A DNA stretch of 64,000 nucleotides from Paulownia fortunei. Its lineage: Eukaryota; Streptophyta; Magnoliopsida; Lamiales; Paulowniaceae. The notes below the pieces were generated by a model, which saw nothing but the letters and a program-made list of their open reading frames with translations, was not told the DNA's origin and did not search any database. The stretch is taken from the NCBI GenBank assembly GCA_019321725.1, contig CM033121.1:15190001-15254000 (forward strand). The letters run 5' to 3'. The position numbers and the translations under genes were made by a program. Below, one piece after another: positions 1-11,760 of the stretch; the first letter of the stretch is position 1, and the number at the start of each line of letters is the position of its first letter.

Positions 1-2198
1 GGGGTATACGCAGCGGAAAATTAATTTTTTTATCAAACATAAATTTAACCCCTTTGATTCGAAAGCGATTTTAACGATCGCGCTTATTCAAGTGAATATA
101 TAAATAAATATAAAATCGGATTATACCTTTCGTGCACTCCGGTTGTTGTAGGGAATGAAGCAATCAATTGCTTATCCTGGACTATCAGAACTCACAGGGA
201 TCCAAGTGTCTCCCCTATATCAGGTCCACGATACGGAAAGCAACACCAATCAAAAGGATTCGCTAGTATCCTTCTAATTGTTTACTAATGTAGAACTGGA
301 GTATATTTTCAAGAACAATAAAGATTGATTCTTTAAGTTCTTGAAATAATAATATGAAGAAAATAACAAGAAACTGATTTTCTTTTTCTTTCTTTTCTTT
401 TCTTGGAGAGTAAAAATAGAAGACTTTAAACAAAATAATTTTTTGCTCAAATTTTTGAATTGAATTATGTAATTTTCATCCCTCATATATATAGGGCTGA
501 AAATTTTAATCCTTTTCCAACTCTTGGAAAGTTTTTCTATTTTGAACTACTTCAAAACCTTATCTTGAAAGGATTCCAAATCTTCCAAGAACTCTTCTCT
601 TTTCTCTCTCCTATTGTATGTGGACTAATTTGAGACTACATTAATCATCAAAATTGTCTACATACATTGTTGATATTAATTTGAACTCTTCAAATAATAT
701 CAAGATAGATATATATCATATATATATATATACTATAATTATATTAAATCTTAGTGGCCTATTTTATCCATAAAATTGGTCACTATATTTATTTATCTAT
801 AAATATATTAATTTAAATAAATCATATTTATTTAATTTATTCTCTTCATACTTTAGTGGGCTTCTTAAGTGATCCACATTTATTTTGGGTTTGGACTCAA
901 AATCCCCAAATCAATTCAATTGATTCAATCTCAATTTAATCAATCCAATTGATTAATTTAATTTACTCCAATTGGACTTCCTAATCAAATTAGGTCCAAT
1001 GAAATAATCCAATTACTTAATTGAATAATTTAATTTAACTATTAAATTAAATAGAACCCTTAATTAATTAATTGATCAGTATTAATTAATAATTTCCAAC
1101 CATTGGATAAAATCTAAAATTAAAAATGTTACTTTCCATAAAGATGTGTGACCCTCTTAGGTTCACTACTAAGCTAGTAGTGGGTTTGCAACATTTGCAA
1201 CATTTGCAACTTATGAATAACAATTATTCCAATTAATTAATCAAATTAATTAATCCACTTGGAATCAACTCCCTAATTCCAAGAACCTCACTATCCATAA
1301 AAACACCTAGCAAGTAATCATGGCAAACTAGTCTGAGGTGAAATAGCGAGTAAACCTATTTCAGTTGCGAGTACCATACATGTACGGTCCTTTCGACAGA
1401 TAATCTCCTAATTGAATCTAATGCATGGATTATAAGTCGAAACCCTAAATGATTCAATTGCTGTGATCCCATTTCAAGTTCCAATGATTCTTGAAGAATC
1501 ACAATTCATTCTGCCTTGGCCAAGGTTTTTGAATCACGAACTATGAAAACACAGGAGATTCTCTTGTTTAAAAAGACAAGTGTCAAATTCTATGTTGGCC
1601 ACTGAAGATACCCCCTTTGTGCAACACCCAACATACCCCCTTTGTGATTATCAAGTAATCAGATGATATATCAAAGTGCTGTAGGATGCACACAAGGCTA
1701 CCATCGTGCCTCAAGTCTGAGGACTAGTCCGTGTACTATCGCAACACAAAAATTCTTATTTCGACGGGCAAAGCCTCCAACTAAGAATTTCTTGCGGGCC
1801 ATATTCGGTGTACTTGTTCCCTAACAAGCACCCACATACATGCACTTACGTCTCTACGCTAATGCCATGGAATGTGATCCTCATCTCACGAGTATGCATT
1901 ATATGTACGAGTCTTACTGAGCTATTTGATGTCCCATCTCAAAAAGCTCTCGACTCGGAACTTATTTAAAACCAAAGCCTTAGAGGCATATTCCATGATC
2001 GCCATCATTATGCGCGACCATGCCCGTAGCTAAATTTGGTCTAAGGACTTTATCTAATGTGCAGAAATAAAAAATGCAAGACATAAGATAAAGAAAATGC
2101 CTTTTTATTAATATGATTCCCAATAAGATTGTCTTTACAAAAGTAAAAGAGTATAATACACCCAATCTAATTGGGGCATTGGGCATCCTACTCTAACA
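1..2198 (-). repeat. C1 3' LTR (start cut by window edge)
   Basis: It matches 7103-9344 along its length. Base 1 aligns with about 7122, so roughly 19 bases lie outside the window. It ends in CTCTAACA at 2198 and is followed by the polypurine tract. In element orientation it therefore begins TGTTAGAG. It is very AT-rich and contains no coding sequence; short ORFs in it are chance. Confidence 0.88.
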
Positions 2199-2214
2199 AT
2201 CTCCCACTTACCCT
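2199..2214 (-). other. C1 polypurine tract
   Basis: On the minus strand this reads AGGGTAAGTGGGAGAT directly before the LTR start TGTTAG. It is the usual plus-strand primer position of an LTR retrotransposon. The same motif flanks the related LTR that ends at 23468. Confidence 0.8.
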
Positions 2215-2277
2215 AGCTCCAATTGCCCATGTATCTAAGGCCCATCTTCTCAAGATGTCCGTCGAATATCTTCTGTG

Positions 2278-2763
2278 CTAAGGGCTTAGTAAGTGGTCTG
2301 CTACATTTTCTATTGAGGCAACTCGATCCACAATGACGTTGCCTCCACCAATGATCTCTCTGATTAAGTGATATCGTCTCATTATGTGCTTGGATCTTTG
2401 ATGAGATCTTGGCTCTTTTGCTTGCGCAATAGCTCCATTATTATCATAGTAAATCATAACTGGATCAACAATGGATGGAATTACATTCAACCCTTGGATG
2501 AAATTTCTAATCCAAACAGCTTCTTTTGCTGCATCTGATGCAGCAATATATTCAGCTTTGGTGGTAGAGTCTGCAGTCGTCTCTTGCTTGGAACTCTTCC
2601 AACTGACCACACCACCATTCAAGGTGAATATATATCCGGACATGGACTTTGAGTCATCTATATCGGACTGAAAACTAGAGTCTGTATATCCCTCCAGTTT
2701 TAGTTCTCCATTGCCGTATATCAAAAAGATATCCTTAGTCCTTCTCAAGTACTTGGGGATCAT
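2278..2763 (-). pseudogene. copia RNase H domain (C1 pol C-terminus)
   Basis: An open stretch of 161 codons carries copia RNase H landmarks in order: YLRRTKD, GYTDSSFQ with the first catalytic Asp, VSWKSSKQ, the KAEYIAASDAAKEAVW block with catalytic Glu, YYDNNGAIAQAK, RSHQRSKH, and HLIREI. It should degrade the RNA strand during reverse transcription. The frame ends at ENVADHLLSP and stop, where relatives read on through a TKPL-type end, so a frameshift probably removed the last residues. It continues upstream into the broken reverse transcriptase. Confidence 0.85.
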
Positions 2764-3299
2764 CTTAACGGCTTTCCAGTGTTCTTATCCTAGATTGGAC
2801 TGATATCTGCTCGTGACACTCAGAGCATGTGCTATATCAGGCCTTGTACATAACATTGTATACATTATGCTCCCTATTGCAAAAGCATAAGGTATGCGAG
2901 CCATCCTTTCTCTCTTTTCAGGTATCTTAGGAGACATAACTTTAGAGAGTGAAACCCCATGACTCATAGGCAGAAATCCTCTCTTAGATTCCTCCATGCT
3001 AAACTTTTGAGCACTTTGTCTATGTACATGGACTGGGATAGTCTGATCATCCTTCTGGATCTATTCTCTATGCATCTCCCAAGTCCTTCATGAAAAACTG
3101 ATTAGATAGATAACTAAGTCCTCGTTGACTGCAACATCCCTACATTATTCCCAATGAGTAGGATGTCATCAACGTAGAGCACAACAAATGTAACTGCACT
3201 CCCACTAACCTTCTTGTAGACACATGGTTCATCCGGGTTCTTATGAAAGTCAAACGTTTTGATCGTTTCATCAAATCGGATGTTCCAACTCCTCGAAGC
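2764..3299 (-). pseudogene. copia reverse transcriptase, C-terminal half, broken
   Basis: No single frame is open across this interval, but the copia RT signature YVDDI is readable at 3162-3176, followed by LLIGNN. Further down, 2785-2997 is open and carries the connection-domain segment with IPYAFAIGSIMYTMLCTRPD and HALSVTSRYQSN. A stop and frame changes separate the two pieces. The catalytic Asp pair is kept in the DNA, but the protein cannot be made intact. Confidence 0.8.
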
Positions 3300-3989
3300 T
3301 TATTTGAGTCCATAAATGGATCTTTGGAGCTTGCAAACCTTTTGCTCACTCCCGCTGGATATGAAGCCTTCTGGCTGCTTCATATAGATCTCTTTAAGGA
3401 AAGCGGTCTTCACATCCATTTGCCATATCTCATAGTCATAATATGCAGATATGGCTAACAGTATCCGTATGGATTTAAGTATCGCTACTGGTGAAAAAGT
3501 TTCATCATAATCAATTCCTTGCTTCTGAGTATAACTTTTTGCTACCAATCGTGCCTTATAGGTTGCTACCTCTCCATCTACTCCAAGCTTTTGCTTGTAG
3601 ACCCATTTGCAGCCAATTGGAACAATTCCCTGTGGTGGGTCCACCAATGTCTATACCTTGTTGGAGTACATAGAGTCCATTTCGGACTGCATAGCTTCTT
3701 GCCACTTCTTCGAGTCGATGTCAGACATCGCCTCTCCATAGCTTCTTGGATCATTATCCAAGGGGAGTCCCTCTTCTTTGTTCTCTAACAATAAGTTGTA
3801 CCTCTTAGGTACCCTTGAGACCCTTCCGGATCTTCGAAGAGATTGTGCCTTAGAGGGTCCAGCATCAGCTGGTGTACCATTTACTGCGTCAGTTGGGGTG
3901 TTCTGTGGTTCTTGAACCTCTTCAAGTTCTACGACATTGTCACTTCCATCTGAAAGAAATTCTTCTTCAAGGAAGGTAGCATTCCTCAA
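3300..3989 (-). pseudogene. copia reverse transcriptase, N-terminal half, and linker
   Basis: The 3300-3647 frame shows typical copia RT blocks: PIGCKWVYKQK, YKARLVAKSYTQ, GIDYDETFSPVA, MDVKTAFL with the first catalytic Asp, and the IYMKQPEGF and CKLQRSIYGLK motifs. The 3651-3989 frame holds the acidic and basic linker between integrase and RT (RRSGRVSRVPKRY). It then enters the RT start (DIDSKKWQEAMQSEMDSM). A frame break lies between the two near 3648. Confidence 0.85.
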
Positions 3990-4001
3990 AACAAATACCC
4001 T

Positions 4002-4745
4002 TTATTCCGTGGCATCATAGAAATAGTATCCAATAGACTCCTTTGGATACCCCACAAACTTGCATAAGCTGGATCTCATATCCAACTTATCTCCCACTAG
4101 CTGCTTCACATAAGCAGCACACCCCCATACCCTAAGGTATTTATAGGAAGGTGTCTTTCCATACCACATCTCATATGGTGTTTTGGGGACGACTTTAGAT
4201 GGCACCATATTTAATAGGTATGTCGCCGTTTCTAAGGCATAGCTCCAGAATGAAAGAGGTAATGAAGTGAAGCTCATCATAGATCGAACCATGTCCAACA
4301 AGGTTCGATTCCTACATTCCGCAACTCCATTGAGTTGGGAAGTAGCAGGAGGAGTCCACTGTGAGAGAATCCCATTCTCTTTTAGATAATCTAAAAATTC
4401 TGTGCTTAAGTATTCACCTCCTCGATCAGATCGAAGAGTTTTTATACTTAATCCAGTTTGTTTCTCTACTTCAGTTCTGAATTCTTTGAACTTTTCAAAT
4501 ACTTCAGACTTGTACCTTAAAAGGTACACATAACCATACCTAGAGAAGTCATCTATAAAGGTTAAGAAGTAGTTATAGTTCCCACGGGCACTAACATTTA
4601 GTGGCCCACATACATCTGTATGGATCAAATCCAATAGATGCTTGGCTCGCTCCACTTGTCCAACAAATGGAGATTTGGTCATCTTTTCTTTGAGGCAGGA
4701 TTCACAAGTTGGTAGTTCTTGCTCTCTCGTTAGATCAAGTAATTG
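4002..4745 (-). pseudogene. copia integrase (C1 pol), N-terminus replaced
   Basis: Integrase inserts element cDNA into the chromosome. Visible parts are LPTCESCLKEKMTKSPF, HTDVCGPL with catalytic Asp 1, FLTFIDDFSRYGYVY, LRSDRGGEY with Asp 2, NGVAECRNRTLL with the Glu of the DDE triad, then PYEMWYGKTP and WGCAAYVK of the C-terminal part. The open frame runs on to 4841, but its first 30 or so residues come from the duplicated non-coding repeat (the same DNA is non-coding at 5774-5880). The GAG-pre-integrase HHCC region is therefore truncated, and the frame start is not a real start. Confidence 0.85.
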
Positions 4746-5400
4746 TGCCTCATATACCCTAATTTTATGAGCCCATATGGTACTAAGTGTCAAATAATAC
4801 CCATCAAACATTCGTGTAGATAGAGCATCAAGATGTCCCATGACTCATGGCCAACATAACGACGATTCCATCCCATGAGCATCTCAATGCTTGGTAGAGA
4901 TCACAGCTTTCCAACACAAGAACACCCCACGACTCATGGTCAGTGATCAAGTGCGATAGCGGTCGTCATGTCTCTATCTTGATGGTAGGCATGGAATGAT
5001 AAGTCCTACCTAACTTGTCCATTTTTGTTTGAAATCGAATTTTCAAAAAATTCTTTTACTTAATTTTAATAAATTAAGTGGGGTTTAATTTTATCCAAGA
5101 CCTCATCATAATTTAAATTATGTTGGTTATTTAATGCATGACATCATAATATCATTCCACAAGCATAAAAGCATTAAATAAAATCCTAAGCATGCATCTA
5201 ATACATACTTAAATAAATGGATGATCATGAACCAGTCCTATACGGTCCATTTGAGCCAAAAATGGACCTAAGGTCAGTATAAGGGTAATAAAATGGAATA
5301 GAACCTATTCTATTACATAATTGTATCCCATACAAACATGGGCCTGCTTTTTGATTCTCCTTCGTCTTCCAAAGAAAAAGAAAAACCTTACCATCTATTC
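4742..5400. repeat. C1 internal direct repeat, copy A
   Basis: This segment and 5774-6440 are homologous over about 650 bp, offset by about 1.04 kb. Shared landmarks are GCCCATATGGTACTAAGTGT near the start, CATCCCA followed by GAGCATCTC in the middle, and the CTTCCAAAGAAAAA stretch at the end. Copy A runs directly into integrase codons. It is non-coding and occupies the place where gag and protease should be. Confidence 0.8.
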
Positions 5401-5773
5401 TCAGATTGAAGGACTATCTTAAGGTTTCTTAGCCAATCGACAAAGTTTGGTCCAGTTTATTTGTTTTGTACAAGGATTCTTGCAAGTAGATTCTTTGCCA
5501 TTTTAGTAGAAAATATACAAAACATACACGAAGCAAAAAATGAGTAAACTATGGGAAAAATACATTCATTTAATATAAAGTATTTAATACTAAATATCTC
5601 CCACTATTTTCTTCGAATTCCATCAGCCCTAATGAAAGTTTGGGAAATTGAATTTCCTAATGGGCTTGAGGTCCAACAAAAATGTTTCACATCCCAATAT
5701 TATGATCCCATGAAATATTTCTATCAATAGCCAACTCTTGACGATTGTATCACTATACAACCCTCAAGTTAGT
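5401..5773. other. C1 spacer between direct repeats
   Basis: This is AT-rich non-coding DNA. The only structured piece is a second polypurine-like word at 5597-5606 (AGTGGGAGAT on the minus strand), identical to the core of the true tract at 2199. No coding similarity was recognised. Confidence 0.5.
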
Positions 5774-6440
5774 TTTGTCTCACCTCTTACCATATACCCC
5801 AATGTTATGCGCCCATATGGTACTAAGTGTCAAACAACACCCATCAAACATTCGTGCAGATGGAGCATCAAGATGTCCATAACTCATGGCCAACATAATG
5901 ACAATTCCATCCCACGAGCATCTCTATGCTTGGTAGAGATCACAACTTTCCAACACAAGACCACTCCATGACTCATGGTTAGTGATCAAGTGCGGTAATG
6001 GTCGTCATGTCTCTACATTTGATGGTAGACATGGAATGATATGTCTTACCTAACTTGTCCATTTTTGTTTGAAATTGAATTTTATTAAAAAATTCTTTTA
6101 CTTAATTTTGTAAATTAAGTAGGGTTTAATTTTATCCAAGATCTCGTCATAATTAAAATTAGGTTGGTTATTTAATGCATGACATCATAATATCATTGCC
6201 TAAGCATAAAAGCATTAAATAAAATCCTAAGCATGCATCTAATACATACTTAAATAAATGGATTATCATGAACCAGTCCTATGCGATCAATTTGAGCAAA
6301 AAATGGAGATAAGGTCAGTGCAAGGGTAATAAAATGGAATAAAACCAATTATATTACATAATTATATCCTATAAATCATGGGCCTTCATTGGAACCTCCT
6401 TCTTGATCCTCCTTCATCTTCCAAAGAAAAAAAGAAAAAC
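5774..6440. repeat. C1 internal direct repeat, copy B
   Basis: Partner of 4742-5400. It carries the same word order with scattered substitutions and small indels. It contains no open frame of note. Confidence 0.8.
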
Positions 6441-7088
6441 CTCACCACCTATGCTACTCTATTTGCAGAAAAATAAATAACTTATATAGATAGAATAAGA
6501 GGCTCGCAGGTCCCATTTTAAAATCCAAAAATATTAAATAAAATCAATCGCATTGGTCCAATAGCTTGTGATGATCCCATACATGCTCATAATAAACATC
6601 ACATGTAATTATCAAAATATGTAATTTTACCAAGTTGTTTAATGCAATTTTTGACTTGGGATAATTTTTAATTGCTTGATTTTTTTTCAGAAATTAATAA
6701 ATTTAACATTTAATTTTAAAATTCGAAAAAATCAAAATAAAATGGACTCAAAAAATGGCGCGACGAGCAACACGATTGATGCCCGACACGCGCTCACTAG
6801 CGCTCTGCCGCGGGAAGCAGCGGTGCGTGCAACAGCGCGCAATGGTAGCAGCTGCTCTGCCCGTCGCCTAGTGTTGTGTGCAGTCGTCGGGTGTCCCACA
6901 ACCGACGTGCGTGCATCCTATTTTTTGTGTTCTTTTTTTAATTTTAATATTAAAATAATTAAATAAAATCCCAATCATCAATTGCAATAATCATGCAAAA
7001 TAAAATTTAGCATGCTAAATATGAATTTAAACAATTTAAATCATGTAAACACAAATTCAAAAAATTCACTAAATATGCAAAACCTAGC
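6441..7088. other. C1 5' leader with GC-rich island
   Basis: Non-coding leader between the duplicated segment and the primer site. Most is AT-rich, but 6755-6915 is strongly GC-rich with many CpG and CGCG steps. The short plus-strand frame crossing it runs against the element and has no recognisable motif. The island was probably part of the structured untranslated leader. Confidence 0.5.
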
Positions 7089-7100
7089 TCTAATACCACT
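7089..7100 (-). other. C1 primer binding site (tRNA-iMet type)
   Basis: On the minus strand this region reads GTGGTATTAGAGCTAG just inside the 5' LTR end at 7103. It matches the plant initiator-Met primer consensus TGGTATCAGAGC with one change (C to T). Confidence 0.8.
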
Positions 7101-7102
7101 AT

Positions 7103-9344
7103 TGGGTTCGTTATAATCGTAGGGGTATGTACAGTAGAAAATTAAATTTTTTATCAAACGTAAATTTATCAAATAAATTTATCCCCTCGATTCGAAAGCG
7201 ATTCTAATGATCGCGCTTATTCAAATGAATATATATAAATAAATATATTAAATTCGGATTATACCTTTCGTGCACTCTGATTACTGTAGGGAATGAATCA
7301 ATCAATTGCTTATCAGAACTCACAAGGATCCACATGTCTTCCCTCTATTACGTCCACAATACGAAAGTAACATCGATTAAAGGGATTCTCTAGTATCCTT
7401 AAAATCATTATCTAATCTAGAATCAAAGTAATATTTGTCCTTTAATCTAATTGATGGATCAAGAACAAGCTTTCAAGAACAATAAATATTGATTCTCTAA
7501 GTTTTTGAAATTTAGATATGAAGAGAATATCAATAAACCTATTTTCTTTAAAGAACAAGAAAATCAAGTTTTTCAAGAAAATACTTTTCTTTTTCTTTTT
7601 CTTGGAGAGAAAAATTGAAGACCAACAAAATATTTTTTTAAAAAAAAATTAAGTAATTTTCGGCCCTCGCCTATTAATAGGGGCCGAAAATTGGCTTTTC
7701 TCCAACTTTCGGAGAGTTTTAATTTTGAACTACTTCAAAAGTTTAATCTTGAAAAGATTCTAAATCTTCCAACAAATCTTCTCTTTTCTCTCTCCAATGT
7801 ATGTGGACTTATTTCAAACTACATTAATCATCAAAATTAGTCTACATACATTCTTTAAATTAATTTGAACTCTTCAAATAATTTCAAGAGAGATATATAT
7901 CAAAAATATTTATATAAAATAAAATTCTAATGGCTGTTTTTTTTTTTTATCTCATAAAACTCGATCATATTATATTTTAATTATATAAATATATTAATTA
8001 GATAAATCATATTTATTTTAATCATCCTCTTCATCTTCTAGTAGGTTTCATAAGTGATCCAGTTTAATTTTTGGGTTTGGATTTAAAAAATCTAGGAATC
8101 AATCCAATTGATTTATACCCAAATTAATCAATCCAATTGATTAATTATAATTTACTCCAATTGGACTTTCTAATCAAATTAAGTTCAATTAAATAATTCA
8201 ATTATTTAATCAAATAATTTAATTTAACCATTAAGTTAAATAAAACCCCTAATTAATTAATTAATTTATCAACATTAACTAATTAATTTCCAACCAATGA
8301 AAAAATCCAAAATAAGAAATATTACTTTCCATAAAGATATGTGACCCTTTTAGGTTCACTATTAAGCTAGTAGTGAGCTTGCAATATTTGCAAGTTATGA
8401 ATAATAATTATTTCAATTAATTAATCTGCTTAAAATTAACTCCTTCATTTCAAGAACCTTACTATCCACGAACACACCTAACAAGTAATCATAATAAACT
8501 AGTCTTAGGTAAAATAATGAGTAAATTTATTTCAGTTACGAGTATCATATATGTATGGTCCTTTCGACAGCTAATCTCCCGATTGAATATGGGGCATGGA
8601 TTATAAGTCGAAATCCTAAATAATTCAATAATTGTGATTCCATTTCAAATTTCAATAATTCCTGATGAATCAAGATTCATTCTGCCTTGGCCAAGGTCTT
8701 TGAATCATGAACAATGAAAACACATGAGGTTCATTTGTTAAATATAAGACAAGTGTCGAATTTTATATTGGCCACTAACAAACCTCCATGCATACCAGTT
8801 TAACACCCAACATATCCTATTTATGATTGTTAAGCAATCAGAAGATATATCAAAGTATTGTAGATTCGAGGACTACCGTGTACTATCGCAACATATAAAT
8901 TCTTATTTCGACAGACAAAACCTCTAATTAAGAATTTCTTGCGGGTTATGTTCAGTGTACTTATTTTCCAACAAGCATCCACATATACGCACTTGTGTCT
9001 CTACACTAATGCTAATGGAATGTAACATCCTCGTCTTATGAGCATGCATAGTATGTGGGAGTCATATTGAGCTATTTGATGTCCTATCTCAGAAAGCTCT
9101 CAACTCAAAACTTATTTAAGACAAAACTTTATAGATATGTTCCATGATCGCTATCATATGCGCGACCATACCCCATAGCTAAATTTGATCTAAGGAATTT
9201 ATCTAATGTGTAAATAAAAGATGTAAGACTTAAGATAAAAAAGTGTCTTTTTATTAGTATGATTCTCAATAAGGTTATCTTTACAAAAAAAAAGGAGTAC
9301 AATACACCCAATCTAATTGGGGCGCTGGAAATCCTACTATAACA
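7103..9344 (-). repeat. C1 5' LTR
   Basis: About 2242 bp. It begins TGGGTTCG after the primer site and ends ACTATAACA at 9344, so it keeps the TG...CA form. It pairs with 1-2198. The two copies differ by many substitutions and indels, which points to an old insertion. Host sequence after it starts AAGTT; the matching left target copy lies outside the window. Confidence 0.87.
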
Positions 9345-10000
9345 AAGTTTACATACATTGAACTCGCATATACCCAAGTCCAAACTCAAGTTCTCAAGTC
9401 TCAAGTTTTCTCTCGACAAAGTACTGTAATCGTGAAGGTTCTACATCTTATTCAATACACCAAGTCTTTGATTTAAAAGCTAATCTGTAATATAAAGGTA
9501 ATCTTTGTTTTCAATCCATAAAGCTAGGGGAGATTATGATTCAAATATGATGCGGTACGGCTAAAAAATAAACCTAGTTACTCTATACTCAAATCAAGAT
9601 CAATCGCTAAAAGCTCATTCAAACTCGATTCGTTAAACATAACAAATAAGCTTGAACACCTTTTTTCGTTCAATAAGATTTGGAGTTCTACTAAGCTTGA
9701 TTCAATTAATAAAAAAATAACAAAATATGTATAAAAACATCAAAATATTTAAGCTCAATTTTGTGTTCTCGATTAAAGCTTTTTCAAAATTGATTCGATT
9801 AACAATCAAATCAAGTTCAAACACAATTTTTGAAGTTCGATAAAAATTCAAACAAGCTTGAATAGTGACCTATTTAGCTAAACTCAATTCGTTTACCACC
9901 CTAGCCTAAGGATTATCTTGGAAAATTCTCTTATGCTTAAGTTAGTAAATGTCCGAAGAAAACAAGAACTAAACTTAAAGCTATAAAATATAAAAAGAAT
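9345..10000. other. AT-rich intergenic repeat DNA
   Basis: No gene was recognised. Around 9590-9890 there are loosely repeated words built on AAGCTTGA, CAAACTCGATTCG and related strings, typical of decayed plant repeat DNA. Confidence 0.4.
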
Positions 10001-10399
10001 TACCGTACCTTGATAATGACATGGAGATGGGTATTTATAGGTGTTTAGCTCGGGACTTGGGCCTTACGGGCCTTCCACACTTGGGCCTTTTTATTTGTAG
10101 GGTTAAAATTATAATTTCTTAAGGCTTAGCTAAAATATGTCCATCATACAGTCACCCAACTCCTGAGTATACTGAAGAGTTCAGGCTGGTGTAAAATTCA
10201 GCGGAGGATTAATCCGAGTAGGATTATTTTCACTACCACATTTCGCAGATACATGCCATTGCTTAGGAAGAAAATAAAATTTCATCAAACGACCATAATA
10301 TGTTCATGCTAATTAGGCGGTTAAATCATGCTTACAGAATGATTCAAATTATAACACATGATTATGGGTTTTCTGATTATAGATACAGGTGAGCAATGG

Positions 10400-10800
10400 T
10401 AGGCCCCTATCGTACATTAAAGGGGCTGATGAGGCTTTGCCTCGTCTACGTGTTGGTGGGAGACTGACAAGGTCTCACATCAATTGCTTGATAATGATGG
10501 GTAGTTGAAGTAAATCCTTGGTTGCATGTTGGGAGGCTAAGCCTCAGCTGTAGGGTGATGGATAATCGAGGCATAGCCTCGGTAATATAGTAGTAGACAA
10601 TCTAGGCAAAGCTTCGGCTGCAAGGTGAGGGGCAGCTAAGGTAGTACTTTAGCCACTCGATGTTGGACAGTGCAATGCCTCGGCTGCATGGCAAAGGGCA
10701 ATTCTTGGCTTGGTGATGATGGGCAACCGAGGCAATGCCTCAACTGTGAGATGGTTAGCAACTAAGGCAATATCTTTGCTACACTGCCCTTTGACAACTG
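10400..10800. repeat. Diverged tandem repeat rich in GAGGCAATGCCTCGGCTG
   Basis: At least six imperfect units, each built on AGGCAAAGCCTCGGCTG-like words followed by GGGCAAC or GGCAGCTAAGG. The GAGGCaaaGCCTC core is itself palindromic. Unit length varies around 50-60 bp. Confidence 0.55.
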
Positions 10801-11139
10801 TAGCTTTTCTTTGACCGTACTCACATTGTGGGCGACTGATGCTATTTGGAGCGTTCTAATACTGAGCCCCCCAATGTGCTGGTTCTCGAGGAGCCTTCAG
10901 AATTTCAACTTTAGACTTAGCTATTTAGAGTAATGGCTCACTCTTTCTGCCCTAGGCCTGTCATTCTGTGTTTTCAGGAGAGGTATTGGATAGACTACAC
11001 TTTAATTTACTTGCTTTTCATGTTAGTTAAACATTTGCACTTGTGAGGGCATTGCCTATTTCGCTCTATAGCACCTATGTTGAGCAAATGGCCTTGCTTA
11101 TATTGCCATTCATGAGACTTTGCTCGATGCTAGTGATGT

Positions 11140-11345
11140 TTAACTATTCAAGGATAACAGTGCATTCCGTAGCCTCTTATAGGTTAGCATATTATTCAAG
11201 GCTTTCACCATAGACCATATTGAGTAGCCTCTTATGAGCTACCTTTTTCTGAGGCTTTTGCTACGGACTGCATTGCACGACCTCTTATTTGCTACCTGAC
11301 TTAGGGCTTTCACCATGGACTACATTGTGTAGCCTCTTAGTGACT
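11140..11345. repeat. Diverged tandem repeat with GTAGCCTCTTA words
   Basis: About four imperfect units of roughly 50-60 bp contain GTAGCCTCTTA followed by GGCTTTCACCATGGACTACATTG-like words. The units may be a drifted form of the 10400-10800 array. Confidence 0.5.
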
Positions 11346-11620
11346 AATGTTATCCTTTGTCATGCCAAGAGCCCTTTAGGTTTCTTACAAGAAGGTATGT
11401 GAATCCATGAAAATATGAGTTTCAAGTCTCATATAATGTTATATAAATGCTTAATGAATTTATTTATATTGCATGAAATTGCATTTTAGAGATAAGAAGT
11501 AAAGTTTGTGATCTCGATTATTTAACATAATATGCAATATCAAAACAAAGAGCATGACATAAATTGTAAAAGACTTATTTTTTTCTGCCACCCATTAGCA
11601 TTGCCATCTACTATGGGTAG

Positions 11621-11760
11621 AACGCTTTGATATTGTCCACATTCCAAGTGAGCAGCACGCTGTGCCCTTTTGGGTGCTGTAGTTTGTAAGCTTCCACTCT
11701 TACAACCTCTAAGATCTTGTAGGGTGCTCCTACTTGTTAAAGTAGTGCCCAAACGAGCCA
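11621..11760 (-). pseudogene. Ty3/gypsy pol C-terminal remnant
   Basis: In a minus-strand frame ending with a TAG at 11621-11623, the translation contains APYKILEVVR, EAYKLQHPKG and LTWNVDNIKAFY and then stops. This is the usual end of many plant gypsy integrase regions (GPYKI..., YKLE..., TWNADNLRRYY). A stop lies upstream of the segment, and pol is otherwise missing. The frame is too short for an ordinary ORF search. Confidence 0.65.

Larger units (their letters stand above)
1..9344 (-). mobile_element. Ty1/copia element C1, gag-less
   Basis: Two long direct repeats (1-2198 and 7103-9344) flank an internal region that reads on the minus strand in copia order: integrase, reverse transcriptase, RNase H. 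A primer site lies next to the right repeat and a polypurine tract next to the left repeat, so the right repeat is the 5' LTR. The left LTR lacks about 19 bases because the window starts inside it. No gag, zinc knuckle or protease was recognised between integrase and the 5' LTR. That space holds duplicated non-coding DNA. The pol frames contain stops and frameshifts. The element could move only if helped in trans, and probably not even then. Confidence 0.88.
10001..11620 (-). mobile_element. Probable 3' LTR and UTR of a decayed gypsy element
   Basis: This lies directly downstream, on the minus strand, of a gypsy pol C-terminus (11621-11760), where a 3' untranslated region and LTR are expected. 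A TATA-like word (TATAAATA, minus strand, 10032-10039) is followed by a C-rich stretch that would suit an LTR promoter. Two zones of diverged tandem repeats lie inside it. No matching second LTR or clear ends were found. Confidence 0.4.

Noticed and set aside
4746..4841. N-terminal extension of the C1 integrase frame as a genuine pol start.
   Set aside because: The same DNA occurs as non-coding sequence at 5774-5880, so the extension is borrowed repeat DNA.
6676..6966. Plus-strand 96-codon ORF in the C1 leader.
   Set aside because: It opposes the element, its middle is low-complexity GC sequence, and no motif is recognisable.
10400..11345. Regularly spaced repeats considered as a CRISPR array.
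   Set aside because: Units are imperfect and vary in length, spacers are not unique, and the context is plant nuclear repeat DNA.
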